Below, piece after piece: positions 1 through 9,675 of a DNA stretch of 64,000 nucleotides. Source of the stretch: Paraburkholderia sp. PREW-6R. Lineage in GTDB: Bacteria; Pseudomonadota; Gammaproteobacteria; Burkholderiales; Burkholderiaceae. A program made the position numbers and the translations under genes. The notes under the pieces are model-generated. The model saw only the letters and a list, made by a program, of their open reading frames with translations, made no database searches and was not told the origin of the DNA. Location of the stretch: assembly GCF_039621805.1 (NCBI RefSeq), contig NZ_CP155074.1, positions 186,001 through 250,000 of the forward strand, in the 5' to 3' direction. Every line of letters starts with the position of its first letter. The stretch's first letter is position 1.

Positions 1-2
1 TC

Positions 3-761
3 GTCGCGGCCGGCGCGGGCATGGGTGTGGATTCGGGGCTGCCGGATTTTCGCGGCGCGCAAGGGTTCTGGCGCGCGTATCCCGCACTGAAAAATCATCA
101 GCTGACTTTCCAGGACATGGCGAACCCGCGCGCACTCGCCCGTTCACCTGCGCTGTGGTGGGGCTTTTACGGCCATCGGCTGCAGCTCTACCGGCGCACC
201 GTTCCGCACGAAGGCTTCCGGCTCCTTCAGCGCTGGGCGCACACCATGCCGCGCGGTGCGGCAGTGTTCACCAGCAATGTCGACGGGCAGTTCCAGAAGG
301 CCGGCTTTCCCGATACGTGTGTCGCGGAGTGCCACGGCTCCATCCACATGATGCAATGCTCGCGAGCATGCACCGACGCAATCTGGCCGGCGGATGGGTT
401 CGAGCCGGTAGTCGACGAGATCAATTGCCAGCTGCTGAACCCACTGCCCACCTGTGCGCGTTGCGGCGCGATTGCGCGGCCCAACATCCTGCTGTTCGGC
501 GACATGGACTGGATCGCGCGGCGCACCGAAGCGCAGGAGGCGCGTCTGCACGGATGGCTGGCGTCGGTCGAACGGCCCGTGGTCGTCGAAATCGGTGCCG
601 GCAAAGCCATCCCCACCGTTCGCCGTTTCAGCGAACGGGTTGGCCCGCGCGTGCTCAGGATCAACCCGACGGATGCCGGCATCGCGCCGCATCGCGGGAT
701 CGGCTTCGCAGCCGGCGCGCTGGAAACGCTCGAACGGCTGGACGCCGCGTTCACCCGCTGA
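3..761 (+). CDS. Sir2-family NAD-dependent protein deacylase, 5' end cut by the window
   Basis: Sirtuins remove acyl groups from lysines using NAD+. The frame is open from base 3, so the true start lies outside the window; 252 residues are visible. They begin inside the NAD-binding signature GAGMGVDSGLPDFRG. Further on are the TSNVDGQF motif, the catalytic histidine in ECHGSIH, and two Cys pairs (CSRAC and CARC) that would hold the structural zinc. The protein ends at a stop before a 141-base gap leading to the next gene on the same strand. Family assignment is firm; the acyl group removed and the target protein cannot be told from sequence. Confidence 0.9.
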   Translation, partial: VAAGAGMGVDSGLPDFRGAQGFWRAYPALKNHQLTFQDMANPRALARSPALWWGFYGHRLQLYRRTVPHEGFRLLQRWAHTMPRGAAVFTSNVDGQFQKAGFPDTCVAECHGSIHMMQCSRACTDAIWPADGFEPVVDEINCQLLNPLPTCARCGAIARPNILLFGDMDWIARRTEAQEARLHGWLASVERPVVVEIGAGKAIPTVRRFSERVGPRVLRINPTDAGIAPHRGIGFAAGALETLERLDAAFTR

Positions 762-902
762 AGGGTAAACACCCACGACATTTCGCCGTGGCCGAAAGCA
801 GGCAGAAGGCATCTGTTTTTTATACTTCACGGCAACGAAGCATCAAACGATCCGCAGATATCGTCCGGGCGCTTTGCCTACCTGTGCAGGAGACACACCG
901 AG

Positions 903-1922
903 ATGCAACCATTCGCCCGCTGGCTGGCGTGCGCCCTGACTACCTGCGCGATGCTGTGCGGGTCGCCAGGTGCGCAGGCGCAAAAGCTGACGCTGATGAC
1001 CGGCGGCGTGTCCAAGATCATCTACATGCCGGTCACGCTGGCGTCGCGACTCGGTTACTTCCGGGCCGAGGGACTCGATGTGCAGATCCTTTCCGAACCG
1101 GCAGGCGTCGATACGGCGACCGAACTGATTGCGGGCGCGATTCAAGGAGCGGTCGGTTTCTATGACCATACGATCGACCTGCAAAGCCGGGGCATGGATG
1201 TTCAGGCGGTCGTCGTGCTCGGGCGCGCAGCCGGACTTGCGGAACTCGCGTCGACCCGCGTGGCGAAGCCGATGCGCACCATCGCGGATATTGCCGGCCG
1301 GAAGCTCGGGGTCACCGGTTTCGGCTCGTCCACGTTTTTCCTGAGCCGCTATCTGGCGCAGCAGGCGAGCCCGGCGCCGAATGACTACTCGATCACGGCG
1401 CTCGGCCCCGACAACGGTTTTATCGACGCAATGGTGAACGGCACGATCGACGCCGGCATGGTCGAGGAGCCGACCGCGTCGCGGCTGCTGCGCTCGGGCG
1501 CCGCTCGGGTGCTGGTAGACATGCGCACGATCGAAGGCACGCGTGCGGCGCTCGGCGGTCCGTATGCAGGCGCGTGTGTCTACGCGCAACGCAAGTGGGT
1601 GTCCGCGCATCCTGACGAGACGAAGCGCCTCGTGCGCGCGCTGGTGCGCGCGCTCGCGTACATGTCGACGCATTCGCCAGCCGACATCGTCGCGCAGTTG
1701 CCGCCTGAATTCGTAGGGACGGACAAGGCGCTTTACACGGAGGCGCTTGCGGCGACGCTGCCGTCTTTTTCACGCGACGGCAGGATGCCGGAAGGCGCCC
1801 CGCAAACGGTGCTGAAGGCACTCGCCGCGGTCGATCCGGCGATCGTGCCACGCCACGTCGACCTGGAGCGGACCTACGCGAACAGTTTTGCCGACGAGGC
1901 CAATGCAAGCCTCGTCCATTGA
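903..1922 (+). CDS. NMT1/THI5-like ABC transporter substrate-binding protein
   Basis: A 339-residue periplasmic binding protein of the SsuA/TauA/NMT1 type. Residues 1-26 form a Sec signal peptide ending GAQAQ. The mature part has the usual layout (KIIYMPVTLASRLGYF, then AGVDTATELIAGAIQGAVGF, then an FGSSTFF loop near residue 140). No cognate permease or ATPase gene lies beside it. It is followed at 62 bases by a quinone oxidoreductase and then a citrate-type MFS carrier. It may share a transporter encoded elsewhere or act as a sensory binding protein for the downstream two-component pair. The last point is inference from position. An AGGAGA ribosome site precedes the ATG. Confidence 0.85.
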   Translation: MQPFARWLACALTTCAMLCGSPGAQAQKLTLMTGGVSKIIYMPVTLASRLGYFRAEGLDVQILSEPAGVDTATELIAGAIQGAVGFYDHTIDLQSRGMDVQAVVVLGRAAGLAELASTRVAKPMRTIADIAGRKLGVTGFGSSTFFLSRYLAQQASPAPNDYSITALGPDNGFIDAMVNGTIDAGMVEEPTASRLLRSGAARVLVDMRTIEGTRAALGGPYAGACVYAQRKWVSAHPDETKRLVRALVRALAYMSTHSPADIVAQLPPEFVGTDKALYTEALAATLPSFSRDGRMPEGAPQTVLKALAAVDPAIVPRHVDLERTYANSFADEANASLVH

Positions 1923-1984
1923 CACGGACGCGCCCGCGCCAACGTGGACAACACCATTCGTCGAAACCACACGGAACACGAGAC

Positions 1985-2974
1985 ATGAAGGCTATACGCA
2001 TCGAGCAGTACGGCGGTCCCGAAGTGCTGCAACGCGTCGAGATCGACGTGCCATCGCCGGGTCCGGACGAGGTGTTGATCCGCGTGCATTGCGCGGGCAT
2101 CAATTTCATGGATATCCATACGCGGCAGGGCAAGTACAAGGCGTCGCGCACGTATCCCGTGCGTCTGCCGTGCACGCTCGGCATGGAAGGCGCGGGCGAA
2201 GTCGTCGCAACAGGTCCGGGCGTGAGCACGCTGAAAACGGGCGATCGCGTGGCGTGGTGCATCTCGTGGGGCGCGTATGCCGAGTTTGCGGTGGTGCCGG
2301 CGGCGCGTGTCGCTCGCATTCCGGATGCGGTCGCGTTCGACCTGGCGGCAGCGGCGATCTTCCAGGGATCGACAGCGCACTATCTGCTCGAAGATGTCGC
2401 GCGTCTCGGCACGGGCAGCACGTGTCTCGTGCATGCGGCCTCGGGCGGCATCGGCCAGTTGCTCGTGCAACTCGCCAGACGGCGCGGCGTCACCGTATTC
2501 GCAACGACGAGCAATGAAGCGAAAGCGGAAGTGGCGCGCGGCCACGGCGCCGATCATGTGATGCTGTACGACGAAGGCCGGTTCGCCGACCGCGTGCGCG
2601 AAGCCACCGACGGACGCGGCGTGGACGTCGTATTCGACGCAGTGGGACGCACCACGTTGCGCGACAGCTTCCGCGCCACGCGCACGCGCGGCCTCGTCGT
2701 GAATTATGGATCGGTCTCCGGCTCGCTGAACGACCTCGATCCGATTGAACTCGGCGAGGCCGGCTCGCTCTTTCTCACCCGGCCGCGTCTTGCCGATCAC
2801 CTCGCCGACGCCGCCACCGTGCAGCACCGCGCCGACGAAATTTTCGCGGCGTTGCAGGACGGCTCGCTAAAGATCGAGATCAGCGGACGCTTTACGCCGG
2901 ATCGCGTCGAAGAAGCGCATGAAGCGCTCGAAGCACGCCGCCAGTTGGGCAAGTCCGTGATGATGATCGGCTGA
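1985..2974 (+). CDS. Zinc-independent quinone oxidoreductase (MDR superfamily, Qor-like)
   Basis: A 329-residue medium-chain dehydrogenase/reductase of the NADPH:quinone reductase/crotonyl-CoA-reductase-like branch. It starts MKAIRIEQYGGPEVL. The GroES-like N-terminal domain carries GINFMDIHTRQGKY, where zinc alcohol dehydrogenases would have ligands, and no catalytic or structural zinc cysteine cluster is visible. The nucleotide-binding domain has VHAASGGIGQLLVQLA. It likely reduces quinones or alpha,beta-unsaturated carbonyls with NADPH. The ATG at 1985 follows a GAGAC sequence; an in-frame upstream start at 1919 would overlap the preceding gene's stop codon and lacks family similarity. Confidence 0.88.
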   Translation: MKAIRIEQYGGPEVLQRVEIDVPSPGPDEVLIRVHCAGINFMDIHTRQGKYKASRTYPVRLPCTLGMEGAGEVVATGPGVSTLKTGDRVAWCISWGAYAEFAVVPAARVARIPDAVAFDLAAAAIFQGSTAHYLLEDVARLGTGSTCLVHAASGGIGQLLVQLARRRGVTVFATTSNEAKAEVARGHGADHVMLYDEGRFADRVREATDGRGVDVVFDAVGRTTLRDSFRATRTRGLVVNYGSVSGSLNDLDPIELGEAGSLFLTRPRLADHLADAATVQHRADEIFAALQDGSLKIEISGRFTPDRVEEAHEALEARRQLGKSVMMIG

Positions 2975-3062
2975 CCCTCCCTTTTCATAGTCGACGAAAC
3001 GAAGCACTGGTGGCTTTCACGGCCGCCGGGCACCCGTTCGTCCCTCACTTTTCGAGGTCTCC

Positions 3063-4385
3063 ATGACAGTTTCAACTTCGGCTCACGAGGCGGCGGTCAA
3101 CGCGCCCGGCGTATCCAGGGAATCGCGCGTGCGCTCCGTGTTTCGCGTGACGTGCGGCAATTTTCTCGAGATGTATGACTTCACCGTCTACGGGTACTAC
3201 GCGGCGGCGATTGCCAGCACGTTCTTTCCGACCGGCAACGAATTCGCTTCGCTGATGCTCGCGCTCTCCGTGTTCGGCGCCGGCTTCCTGATGCGGCCGA
3301 TCGGCGCGCTCGTGCTCGGTGCGTACATCGACCATCACGGCCGCCGCAAGGGGCTGATTCTCTCGCTGGTGCTCATGGCGATAGGTACGGCCTGCGTGGC
3401 GTTCGTGCCGGGCTATGCGTCGATCGGTCTGATTGCGCCGGCCATCGTGTTGTTCGGGCGTCTGCTGCAAGGCTTTTCCGCCGGCGTGGAACTGGGCGGC
3501 GTATCCGTTTATCTGTCTGAAATCGCGACCAAAGGCAATCGCGGCTTCTACTGCTCATGGCAATCCGCGAGTCAGCAGGTCGCGGTGGTGTTCGCTGCGT
3601 CGCTGGGCGTGCTGCTGAACCACCTGATTCCCGCCGCCGACATGAACAGCTGGGGCTGGCGCATTCCCTTCGTGGTCGGCTGCCTGATCGTGCCTTTCCT
3701 GCTCTACGTGCGCCGTTCGCTGCGCGAGACCGATGAATTCGCCGCGCGCCGTCATCGTCCGGGTATGGCGGAGATCGCGCGGTCGATGGTGCAGCACTCA
3801 CGGCTCATCGTCGCCGGCATGGGACTCGTGATCATGACGACCGCATCGTTCTACCTGATCACCGCTTATACGCCGACGTTCGGCAAGGTCGTGCTGAAGC
3901 TCTCGTCGCTCGATTCACTGCTCGTCACGGTTTGCGTGGGCATATCGAACTTCATCTGGCTGCCGGTCGCGGGCGCAGTGTCGGACCGGATTGGCCGCCG
4001 GCCCGTGCTGCTCGTCTGCACCGTGGTTGCGATTCTCACCGCTTATCCGGCCATGCAGTGGATGGTCGCGCAACCGTCGTTCGGCCGTCTGCTGATCGTC
4101 GAACTGTGGTTGTCGCTGCTTTATGCGTGGTACAACGGCGCGATGATCGTCGCGTTGACGGAACTGATGCCGGTAGAAGTGCGCACCACCGGGTTCTCCA
4201 TGGCGTACAGTCTCGCGACGATGGTGGGCGGCTTCACGCCTGCCATCGCCACCTGGTTGATTCATACTACGGGTGACAAGGCTTCGCCGGGCGCGTGGAT
4301 GGCATTCGCCGCGCTGTGCGGCGTGGTCGCGACGCTGGTGCTGTACCGTTCGCCTCAATCGCGGGAGCGGTACAAAGCCGCATGA
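3063..4385 (+). CDS. MFS citrate/tricarballylate-type proton symporter
   Basis: A 440-residue, 12-helix carrier of the metabolite:H+ symporter (MHS) branch. Family signatures are [16 protein letters not shown] at the N terminus, [17 protein letters not shown] between helices 2 and 3, and [13 protein letters not shown] in helix 4. Close families transport citrate, tricarballylate or other di- and tricarboxylates. It ends almost on top of the start of a TctD-like response regulator, and TctDE systems classically control tricarboxylate uptake, so a carboxylate substrate is likely. The exact substrate is not determinable. Confidence 0.88.
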   Translation: MTVSTSAHEAAVNAPGVSRESRVRSVFRVTCGNFLEMYDFTVYGYYAAAIASTFFPTGNEFASLMLALSVFGAGFLMRPIGALVLGAYIDHHGRRKGLILSLVLMAIGTACVAFVPGYASIGLIAPAIVLFGRLLQGFSAGVELGGVSVYLSEIATKGNRGFYCSWQSASQQVAVVFAASLGVLLNHLIPAADMNSWGWRIPFVVGCLIVPFLLYVRRSLRETDEFAARRHRPGMAEIARSMVQHSRLIVAGMGLVIMTTASFYLITAYTPTFGKVVLKLSSLDSLLVTVCVGISNFIWLPVAGAVSDRIGRRPVLLVCTVVAILTAYPAMQWMVAQPSFGRLLIVELWLSLLYAWYNGAMIVALTELMPVEVRTTGFSMAYSLATMVGGFTPAIATWLIHTTGDKASPGAWMAFAALCGVVATLVLYRSPQSRERYKAA

Positions 4386-4405
4386 ACGCTTTGGGGATGG
4401 ATGCG

Positions 4406-5083
4406 ATGAGGCTACTGCTCGTCGAAGACAATGATCAGCTTGCGCACTGGCTCGCCAGAATGCTGCGCGACGAAGGCTTCATGCTCGACCATGTGAGCAA
4501 TGGCGAGTCGGCCGAAAGCGCGTTGCGGGCCACGCCCTACGACGTCGTGCTGCTCGATCTGAATCTTCCGCAACTGTCGGGCAAAAACGTATTGCGCCGC
4601 ATGCGCGAGCGCGACGACGCGACGCCCGTGATGATTTTGACGGCGACAGGCGCCGTGGACGAGAAAGTAGTGTGCTTCGGCGCGGGCGCGGACGACTACA
4701 TCGTGAAGCCATTCGACGCGCGTGAACTGGTTGCGCGTGTGAAAGTGCTGGCGCGGCGCCAGGCGCCGTCTCGCTCGAACCGGTTGAAATGCGGCAATCT
4801 CACCTACGACATGGACCGCTGCCAGTTCACGATAGGCGGCGAGCCGCTCACGTTGACGCCGCGCGAGCACGCGGTGCTCGAAGCCCTCATCCTGCGCGCG
4901 AAGAAAACCGTCGCGAAGACCCTGCTCGCGGATTCTCTGAGCAACGCGGACGCGCCGACCAGCGAAGACGCAATCGAGATCTATGTGTCGCGTCTGCGCA
5001 AGAAGCTCGAAAAGAGCACCGCGACGATCATTACGCTGCGCGGTCTCGGCTACCTGCTCGAAAACAGCGCCGATGACGAATAG
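4406..5083 (+). CDS. OmpR/TctD-like DNA-binding response regulator
   Basis: 225 residues from the chosen ATG (MRLLLVEDN). The receiver domain spans about residues 1-115, with the acidic pair in VEDN, phospho-acceptor Asp51 in LLDLNLP, Thr in ILTATG and Lys in YIVKPFDA. The winged-helix domain occupies about 125-220 (TPREHAVLEAL; VSRLRKKL). The start at 4406 puts the phospho-acceptor at the family's usual position and has GGGGA eight bases upstream. An earlier ATG at 4382 overlaps the stop of the transporter gene and is also possible. It is translationally coupled to the sensor kinase. The likely target is a carboxylate uptake operon, possibly its own. Confidence 0.92.
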   Translation: MRLLLVEDNDQLAHWLARMLRDEGFMLDHVSNGESAESALRATPYDVVLLDLNLPQLSGKNVLRRMRERDDATPVMILTATGAVDEKVVCFGAGADDYIVKPFDARELVARVKVLARRQAPSRSNRLKCGNLTYDMDRCQFTIGGEPLTLTPREHAVLEALILRAKKTVAKTLLADSLSNADAPTSEDAIEIYVSRLRKKLEKSTATIITLRGLGYLLENSADDE

Positions 5084-6434
5084 CCTGCGCCTGCGGCTTT
5101 TGTTGTGGCTGCTGCTGCCGATGACTGTCTACGTGATCGCGGCGGGGCTCATCTCGCGCGAGAACGCCGAGCGCACGGCGCGCCTGTTGCAGGACGACGC
5201 GCTGCTTTCTTCGGCACGCGTGATGGCGGGCGACCTCGGATGGGAAAACGGTGCACTGCACGCGGAAGTCTCGCCAAGTGCGATCGAAATCCTCAGCTCG
5301 CCATACGGCGACATGGTGTATTACAGCATTCGCGAAGTGGGCGGCGCGACGATTGCGGGCACGTCGGATTTTCCCACTCGTGTGCCCGGCGAAGCGCCGC
5401 TCTGGTACGACGCAACGGTGAGCGGGCATCCTGTCCGCGCAGTCTCGCTGATCCGCCCGATGTACGACGCCGGCACGACGAGACAGGTGGTCGTCTCGGT
5501 AGGCCGCACCCTGCTTCAACGCGACGCCACTGCTGCCGCGCTGTGGCAGCCGCAGATGCTGCATTTCGCGGGCACCGTGGCGATTGCGGTGGTGCTCGTC
5601 TGCATTGGACTCACCTTCGAATTGCGCCCGCTGGTGCGCCTCGCGAACGACATGCTCGTGCGCGTGCCGAACGTGTCGCTGCGGGTGCGCGCCGATCCGT
5701 TGCGCAACGAGTTGCGTCCCATCGTCACGGCGTTCAATCAGTGCCTCGATATCATCGAAAGAAAGAGTTCGATGCAGCGCCGCTTCATTGCCGACGCGGC
5801 GCATCAGTTGCGCACGCCGCTCACGTTGCTGGGCACGCAGTTGCAGGTCGCGCGCCGTCAGGACGATCTGGAGCAGGTGAAGGACACGCTGGCCGCGATG
5901 CACCGAAGCAACGGCTCGCTAGTCACGCTGACCAACCAGCTGCTGATGCTCGCACAAGCGGAAGCGGCCGACTATGCGGACTTCAAAGGCGCGCCTGTCG
6001 ACTTGCGCGCGGTGGCCACTGCCACGCTCGAACAGCTTGCGTTGCTCGCGCAACGGCGGCGCGTCGAACTGTCGGCGCATTTCGACGCCCCAGCGGAAGT
6101 GCTGGGCAACGAGCCGCTTCTGAACGTGCTGGTATTCAATCTGCTCGACAACGCGATTCGCTATACGCCGGCCGGCGGCCGCGTTGCGCTCGATATCGTG
6201 CTGGAAGAGGAGCGCGTGGTGCTGACCATTGCGGATGAAGGTCCGGGCATCCGCGCCGAGCTACGCGAGGTTGTGTTCGAGCCGTTTTTCCGTGCGTCGA
6301 CCGAAGAGGGCAGCGGTCTCGGACTGTCGATTGTGCGGGAAATCGCACGCGCGCACCGCGCCCACGTGCTGCTCGCAGACGGCGATAACGGACGAGGTCT
6401 GGTTGTTTCGGTTGCGTTTCCTGTCCGCAGATAA
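5073..6434 (+). CDS. TctE-like sensor histidine kinase
   Basis: A 453-residue membrane kinase overlapping the response regulator gene by 11 bases. Transmembrane helices lie at about residues 8-28 and 165-187, flanking a periplasmic sensor domain of roughly 135 residues of the TctE N-terminal type. A HAMP-like linker leads to the H box (ADAAHQLRTPL, His244). The N box (NLLDNAIRYTPAGG), G1 box (ADEGPGI) and G2 box (GSGLGLSIV) are intact, so autophosphorylation should be possible. With the preceding gene it forms a complete two-component system, probably sensing a di- or tricarboxylate. Confidence 0.92.
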   Translation: MTNSLRLRLLLWLLLPMTVYVIAAGLISRENAERTARLLQDDALLSSARVMAGDLGWENGALHAEVSPSAIEILSSPYGDMVYYSIREVGGATIAGTSDFPTRVPGEAPLWYDATVSGHPVRAVSLIRPMYDAGTTRQVVVSVGRTLLQRDATAAALWQPQMLHFAGTVAIAVVLVCIGLTFELRPLVRLANDMLVRVPNVSLRVRADPLRNELRPIVTAFNQCLDIIERKSSMQRRFIADAAHQLRTPLTLLGTQLQVARRQDDLEQVKDTLAAMHRSNGSLVTLTNQLLMLAQAEAADYADFKGAPVDLRAVATATLEQLALLAQRRRVELSAHFDAPAEVLGNEPLLNVLVFNLLDNAIRYTPAGGRVALDIVLEEERVVLTIADEGPGIRAELREVVFEPFFRASTEEGSGLGLSIVREIARAHRAHVLLADGDNGRGLVVSVAFPVRR

Positions 6435-6450
6435 TTTGCAACTCCCACAT

Positions 6451-6855
6451 TCAGGCGTGCCTGACAGGCGAGATCACCAGCTCCGGGAAGCCCGTTGCGT
6501 CGTCATGCTCGCGTGAAAATCGGTATGCCGGCAGCAGTCCCAACAGAATTTCCGCCGTCGTCCGGACGACGCAGCCATGCGCAACGTGTCCGCCGAGTAC
6601 CTGCCCGCGCGAATCGGCAACGCTCATATGCAGATGAACGCCGTCTGGCGACAACGATCCTGCGAGTGTGAGGATTTCCAGATCGTCGCGTAGTTCCGTT
6701 GCGTCCTCTTTCCCGGCGAATCGCAGTTGGGCGACGCTGAGGCTTCCCATGCCCTGAATGACAAAGGCGGCTTGCAAACCGAGTTCACTTAACGCGTGCT
6801 GCAGCGCGACGCGCAGGTCGTCGCCGGGAGAGAGGCGCAGCGGGTGAGCTTGCAT
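6451..6855 (-). CDS. PPC (DUF296) domain protein
   Basis: A 134-residue protein formed entirely by one PPC/DUF296 domain, the fold found in plant AT-hook proteins and in stand-alone bacterial trimers. It starts MQAHPLRLSPGDDLR, the normal start of the family. It contains GMGSLSVAQLRFAG, then GSLSPDGVHLHMSVAD and GGHVAHGCVV with the histidines typical of the family, and ends near TGFPELVI. The in-frame extension to 6951 lacks family similarity and a good ribosome site. Bacterial members have no settled function; nucleic-acid or small-ligand binding is suggested. It is convergent with the sensor kinase gene, 16 bases away. Confidence 0.85.
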   Translation of the reverse strand: MQAHPLRLSPGDDLRVALQHALSELGLQAAFVIQGMGSLSVAQLRFAGKEDATELRDDLEILTLAGSLSPDGVHLHMSVADSRGQVLGGHVAHGCVVRTTAEILLGLLPAYRFSREHDDATGFPELVISPVRHA

Positions 6856-7048
6856 GGTGACGTTCCAGAGCAGGGGATTGAGTCGAGGAGTAAAGGTCGA
6901 AGAGTAAAACGAATTCGGTAGCGTTGGCGAGTCAGCGGCTGACGCAGCCACTCAGCCGCTGCGCAACAAGTCTTCATTAGGGTTGCGGTTCGTGACCAGC
7001 AACCTGCGCTAAAAGCCGATCAAACACACCCCAGATCTTTTGTGTTTA

Positions 7049-7061
7049 CGCAATAATTGCG
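7049..7061. promoter_or_regulatory. 13-bp palindrome CGCAATAATTGCG upstream of the GGDEF-EAL gene
   Basis: Perfect six-base arms (CGCAAT / ATTGCG) around one central base, 46 bases before the ATG at 7107 and inside the divergent intergenic region shared with the PPC gene. The symmetry is direct; a role as an operator is inference. Confidence 0.35.
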
Positions 7062-7106
7062 ACGCGTACGCGATTCGACCCCCCAACCATTAAAGATGTG
7101 TAGATC

Positions 7107-9038
7107 ATGGCTTTCAGCGAACCAAGGTCACCATTTTTTCGATGGGTTGCGTCTTCGGCGCAAGACCTCAGCGCCGAGAATCGGCAAATATTGCTATCCA
7201 ATCTCTTTACGCAAACCGCGTCGATCGTGTTCGCAGCGGTGTGCGAATTAAGTGTTTGCGCAACCGCCTTCTATTTACATCCACGTGCGCTGTATGCCGT
7301 TTGGGGCAGCGCCGTCATCGCGCTCTTCATTGCACGGCTTGCGCTGATCCACATTTGCTGCCGGCGCAGCAGCGTCGCGCAAGCCACCCCCACCTCCGCT
7401 TTCCTGCTGGCCAGCCTGTTATGGGCAGCGCTATTCGGCTTCGGTTCGCTGCTCTCCAATATCAGCGGCGACCAGACGCTCTTCCTGCTTGGCAACGTAT
7501 GCGCGGTTGGCGTGATCGGCGGACTGGCCGGGCGCAATGCCAGCACGCCCCGACTCGCGCTGTTGCAGATTGCGCTCATTCTTGGGCTGCTCGCGTGGGG
7601 CGCGGCGCTGTCACCAGGCTCGGGCAAACTCGTGCTGCTGTTCCAGGCGCCATTTTGCGCGGCCGGCTTCTTTACCGTTGCGCTGCGCAGCAACCGCGAT
7701 ACGGTCGCACTGCTGCTGGCGCGTGAAAGGAGTCACCGGCTTGCTCACGAGGACAGCCTCACGGGGTTGCCGAACCGTGCACGCATTAGCGAATTGCTGC
7801 TCGAACGCACTGAGCTTGGCGCGCTGCGCGAGGGCTCGTCATTCGCGGTACTGCTGATCGATCTGGACGGCTTCAAGGCAATCAACGACAGCCTCGGTCA
7901 TGCCGCCGGCGATCAGATCCTGCAGGAAGCCGCCGTCCGTCTGCGCGAAGTTCTCCCCAAAGGCGATCTGGTGGGGCGCCTCGCCGGCGACGAGTTCGTG
8001 ACGATTTCCGGCATCAGCGGGCAGGTGCGGGACGTGCGGCTGCTGGCGGACAGCATCGTCAAAACGCTAGCCCGTCCGTTCGTATTGAGCGATGCACTGG
8101 TGCATATTGGCGCGAGCGTGGGCGTCTCGCTCTTTCCCGACCATGCGAAGACCGGCCCGCAGTTGCTGATCTGTGCCGATCGTGCGCTCTACGCGGTCAA
8201 ACGCAGCGGCAAGAGCGCGTTCGCCATTTTCGACACGGAGAAGCACGTCTCCGACGAAAGCCTGAGCTTGCTGCGAAGCGATCTTGAAGGGGCGTTGAAG
8301 TCGTTCAGCGGCCTGCGGCTCGAATATCAACCCATTGTCGATTTGAGCAGCGGCGCCATTGCCGGACGCGAAGCGCTGATTCGCTGGACGCACCCCGTGC
8401 GCGGCGAACTGTCGCCATCGGCATTCATCCCTACTGCGGAGCGCACCGGGCTGATCCTTGCGCTCGGCGAATGGGTGCTCTCGCAGGCTTGCAAGGAAGC
8501 CGCCGCGTGGCGCGACAAGGTCGTGGTCGCCGTCAACGTGTCGCCGGTACAGTTGCGGGAGGAACGCTTCGCGTCCACGGTGGCGGTGATTCTCAGGAGG
8601 TCCAGGCTTTCGCCGGCGCGTTTGAATATCGAGGTGACCGAAACGGTGCTGCTGAGCGACGACGACGTCACGCGTCGCAATGTCGCGAGATTGCGCGCGT
8701 TGGGGATCGGTCTCGCGCTGGACGATTTCGGCACGGGATTCTCGACCATGTCCACGCTCGTGCGCTTTTCGTTCGACAAGCTCAAGATCGACAGTTCGTT
8801 CGTGAAGGAATCGGTGCATCGGCGCGAGTCGGCGGCGGTGGTTCGCGGCATCGTGGCATTGGCGCGGGAAATCGGCATTCCCACGACAGCGGAGGGGATC
8901 GAAACGCAGGAACAGCTGAACTTCGTGCGCCTGTGCGGCTGCACTTATGCGCAAGGATTTTTGCTCGGCCGACCTGCACGTAGCGAAGATATTGCGCGGG
9001 TCGAAGAGCCCGTGATCGCCACCTCAACGGACAAATGA
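7107..9038 (+). CDS. Membrane GGDEF-EAL cyclic-di-GMP turnover protein
   Basis: 643 residues. About six hydrophobic helices fill residues 30-195, with no recognisable periplasmic sensor domain. A GGDEF domain (about 215-375) follows, starting at DSLTGLPNRARI; its signature motif reads AGDEF (around residue 292), a variant found in active cyclases, and no clear RxxD inhibitory site precedes it. The EAL domain (about 385-630) keeps EALIRW, the LDDFGTG loop, KIDSSFV and AEGIET, so phosphodiesterase activity is likely. Both activities are therefore possible. The next gene begins two bases after the stop, suggesting co-translation with a small partner. Confidence 0.9.
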   Translation: MAFSEPRSPFFRWVASSAQDLSAENRQILLSNLFTQTASIVFAAVCELSVCATAFYLHPRALYAVWGSAVIALFIARLALIHICCRRSSVAQATPTSAFLLASLLWAALFGFGSLLSNISGDQTLFLLGNVCAVGVIGGLAGRNASTPRLALLQIALILGLLAWGAALSPGSGKLVLLFQAPFCAAGFFTVALRSNRDTVALLLARERSHRLAHEDSLTGLPNRARISELLLERTELGALREGSSFAVLLIDLDGFKAINDSLGHAAGDQILQEAAVRLREVLPKGDLVGRLAGDEFVTISGISGQVRDVRLLADSIVKTLARPFVLSDALVHIGASVGVSLFPDHAKTGPQLLICADRALYAVKRSGKSAFAIFDTEKHVSDESLSLLRSDLEGALKSFSGLRLEYQPIVDLSSGAIAGREALIRWTHPVRGELSPSAFIPTAERTGLILALGEWVLSQACKEAAAWRDKVVVAVNVSPVQLREERFASTVAVILRRSRLSPARLNIEVTETVLLSDDDVTRRNVARLRALGIGLALDDFGTGFSTMSTLVRFSFDKLKIDSSFVKESVHRRESAAVVRGIVALAREIGIPTTAEGIETQEQLNFVRLCGCTYAQGFLLGRPARSEDIARVEEPVIATSTDK

Positions 9039-9039
9039 A

Positions 9040-9465
9040 ATGAACGCTGCGCTGCTCTATCAACTGCGCCTTTCCGTGTCGCCTGAATATGCAGACGCGC
9101 TGCGGGCCGACCCGTCGGGCGTGAAGCATCCGGAACTCGGTGAGATTCTGCGCAGGCACGACGCAACCCTGATATGCCAGTACGACGCCTTCGCTAACTA
9201 CGTGAGCGAAGCCGAGCGGCTCGGCACGCAGCACTATCCGCTCTATCAGTGGACACGCGACACCATCGAGAACCCGGAGAAGAAAGCCCGCTACCTCAGA
9301 TCGTTCACCGTCTATGTGAACGGCGAGCAGGTCTATGCGCAAGAAGTCGCCGATCATATGGAGACCGAACTATTGAAGCTGGTCGGGCAATATGGCGTGA
9401 CTGGCGTCTCGAAGTTCGACACGAACCCGGCCAACAGTCCGCAGCCGCCGCGCACGGAGCCGTAA
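9040..9465 (+). CDS. Hypothetical protein coupled to the GGDEF-EAL gene
   Basis: 141 residues, not recognised. The ATG comes one base after the TGA of the cyclic-di-GMP gene, so the two are very probably co-translated. The protein is soluble and acidic-to-neutral, with no signal peptide and no cysteine cluster; only one cysteine is seen (LICQYD). It contains a Tyr/Trp-rich stretch (HYPLYQWTRD), a beta-rich segment (SFTVYVNGEQVYAQE) and a Pro-rich tail ending PPRTEP. It could be an effector, receptor or modulator for the neighbour. That is inference from position only. Confidence 0.6.
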   Translation: MNAALLYQLRLSVSPEYADALRADPSGVKHPELGEILRRHDATLICQYDAFANYVSEAERLGTQHYPLYQWTRDTIENPEKKARYLRSFTVYVNGEQVYAQEVADHMETELLKLVGQYGVTGVSKFDTNPANSPQPPRTEP

Positions 9466-9675
9466 AGCTTTCATTTTTAATTCATGTGCTTTCTGGAATG
9501 TAAGTGGGACGCGCCTGATCTGGCGCTCGCGTCGATCTGTTTCATCCGGCTGTCATCGCCTCGCGACTACGATCCCCTGTCGCATCCGTTACGCTAACCC
9601 TGCACCTGTGCCCGCCGAGGCGGGATATGCTGCGCGTGCGCGTTGGCGTCCTTCCCCCTCCGGTAAAAAACAGAC

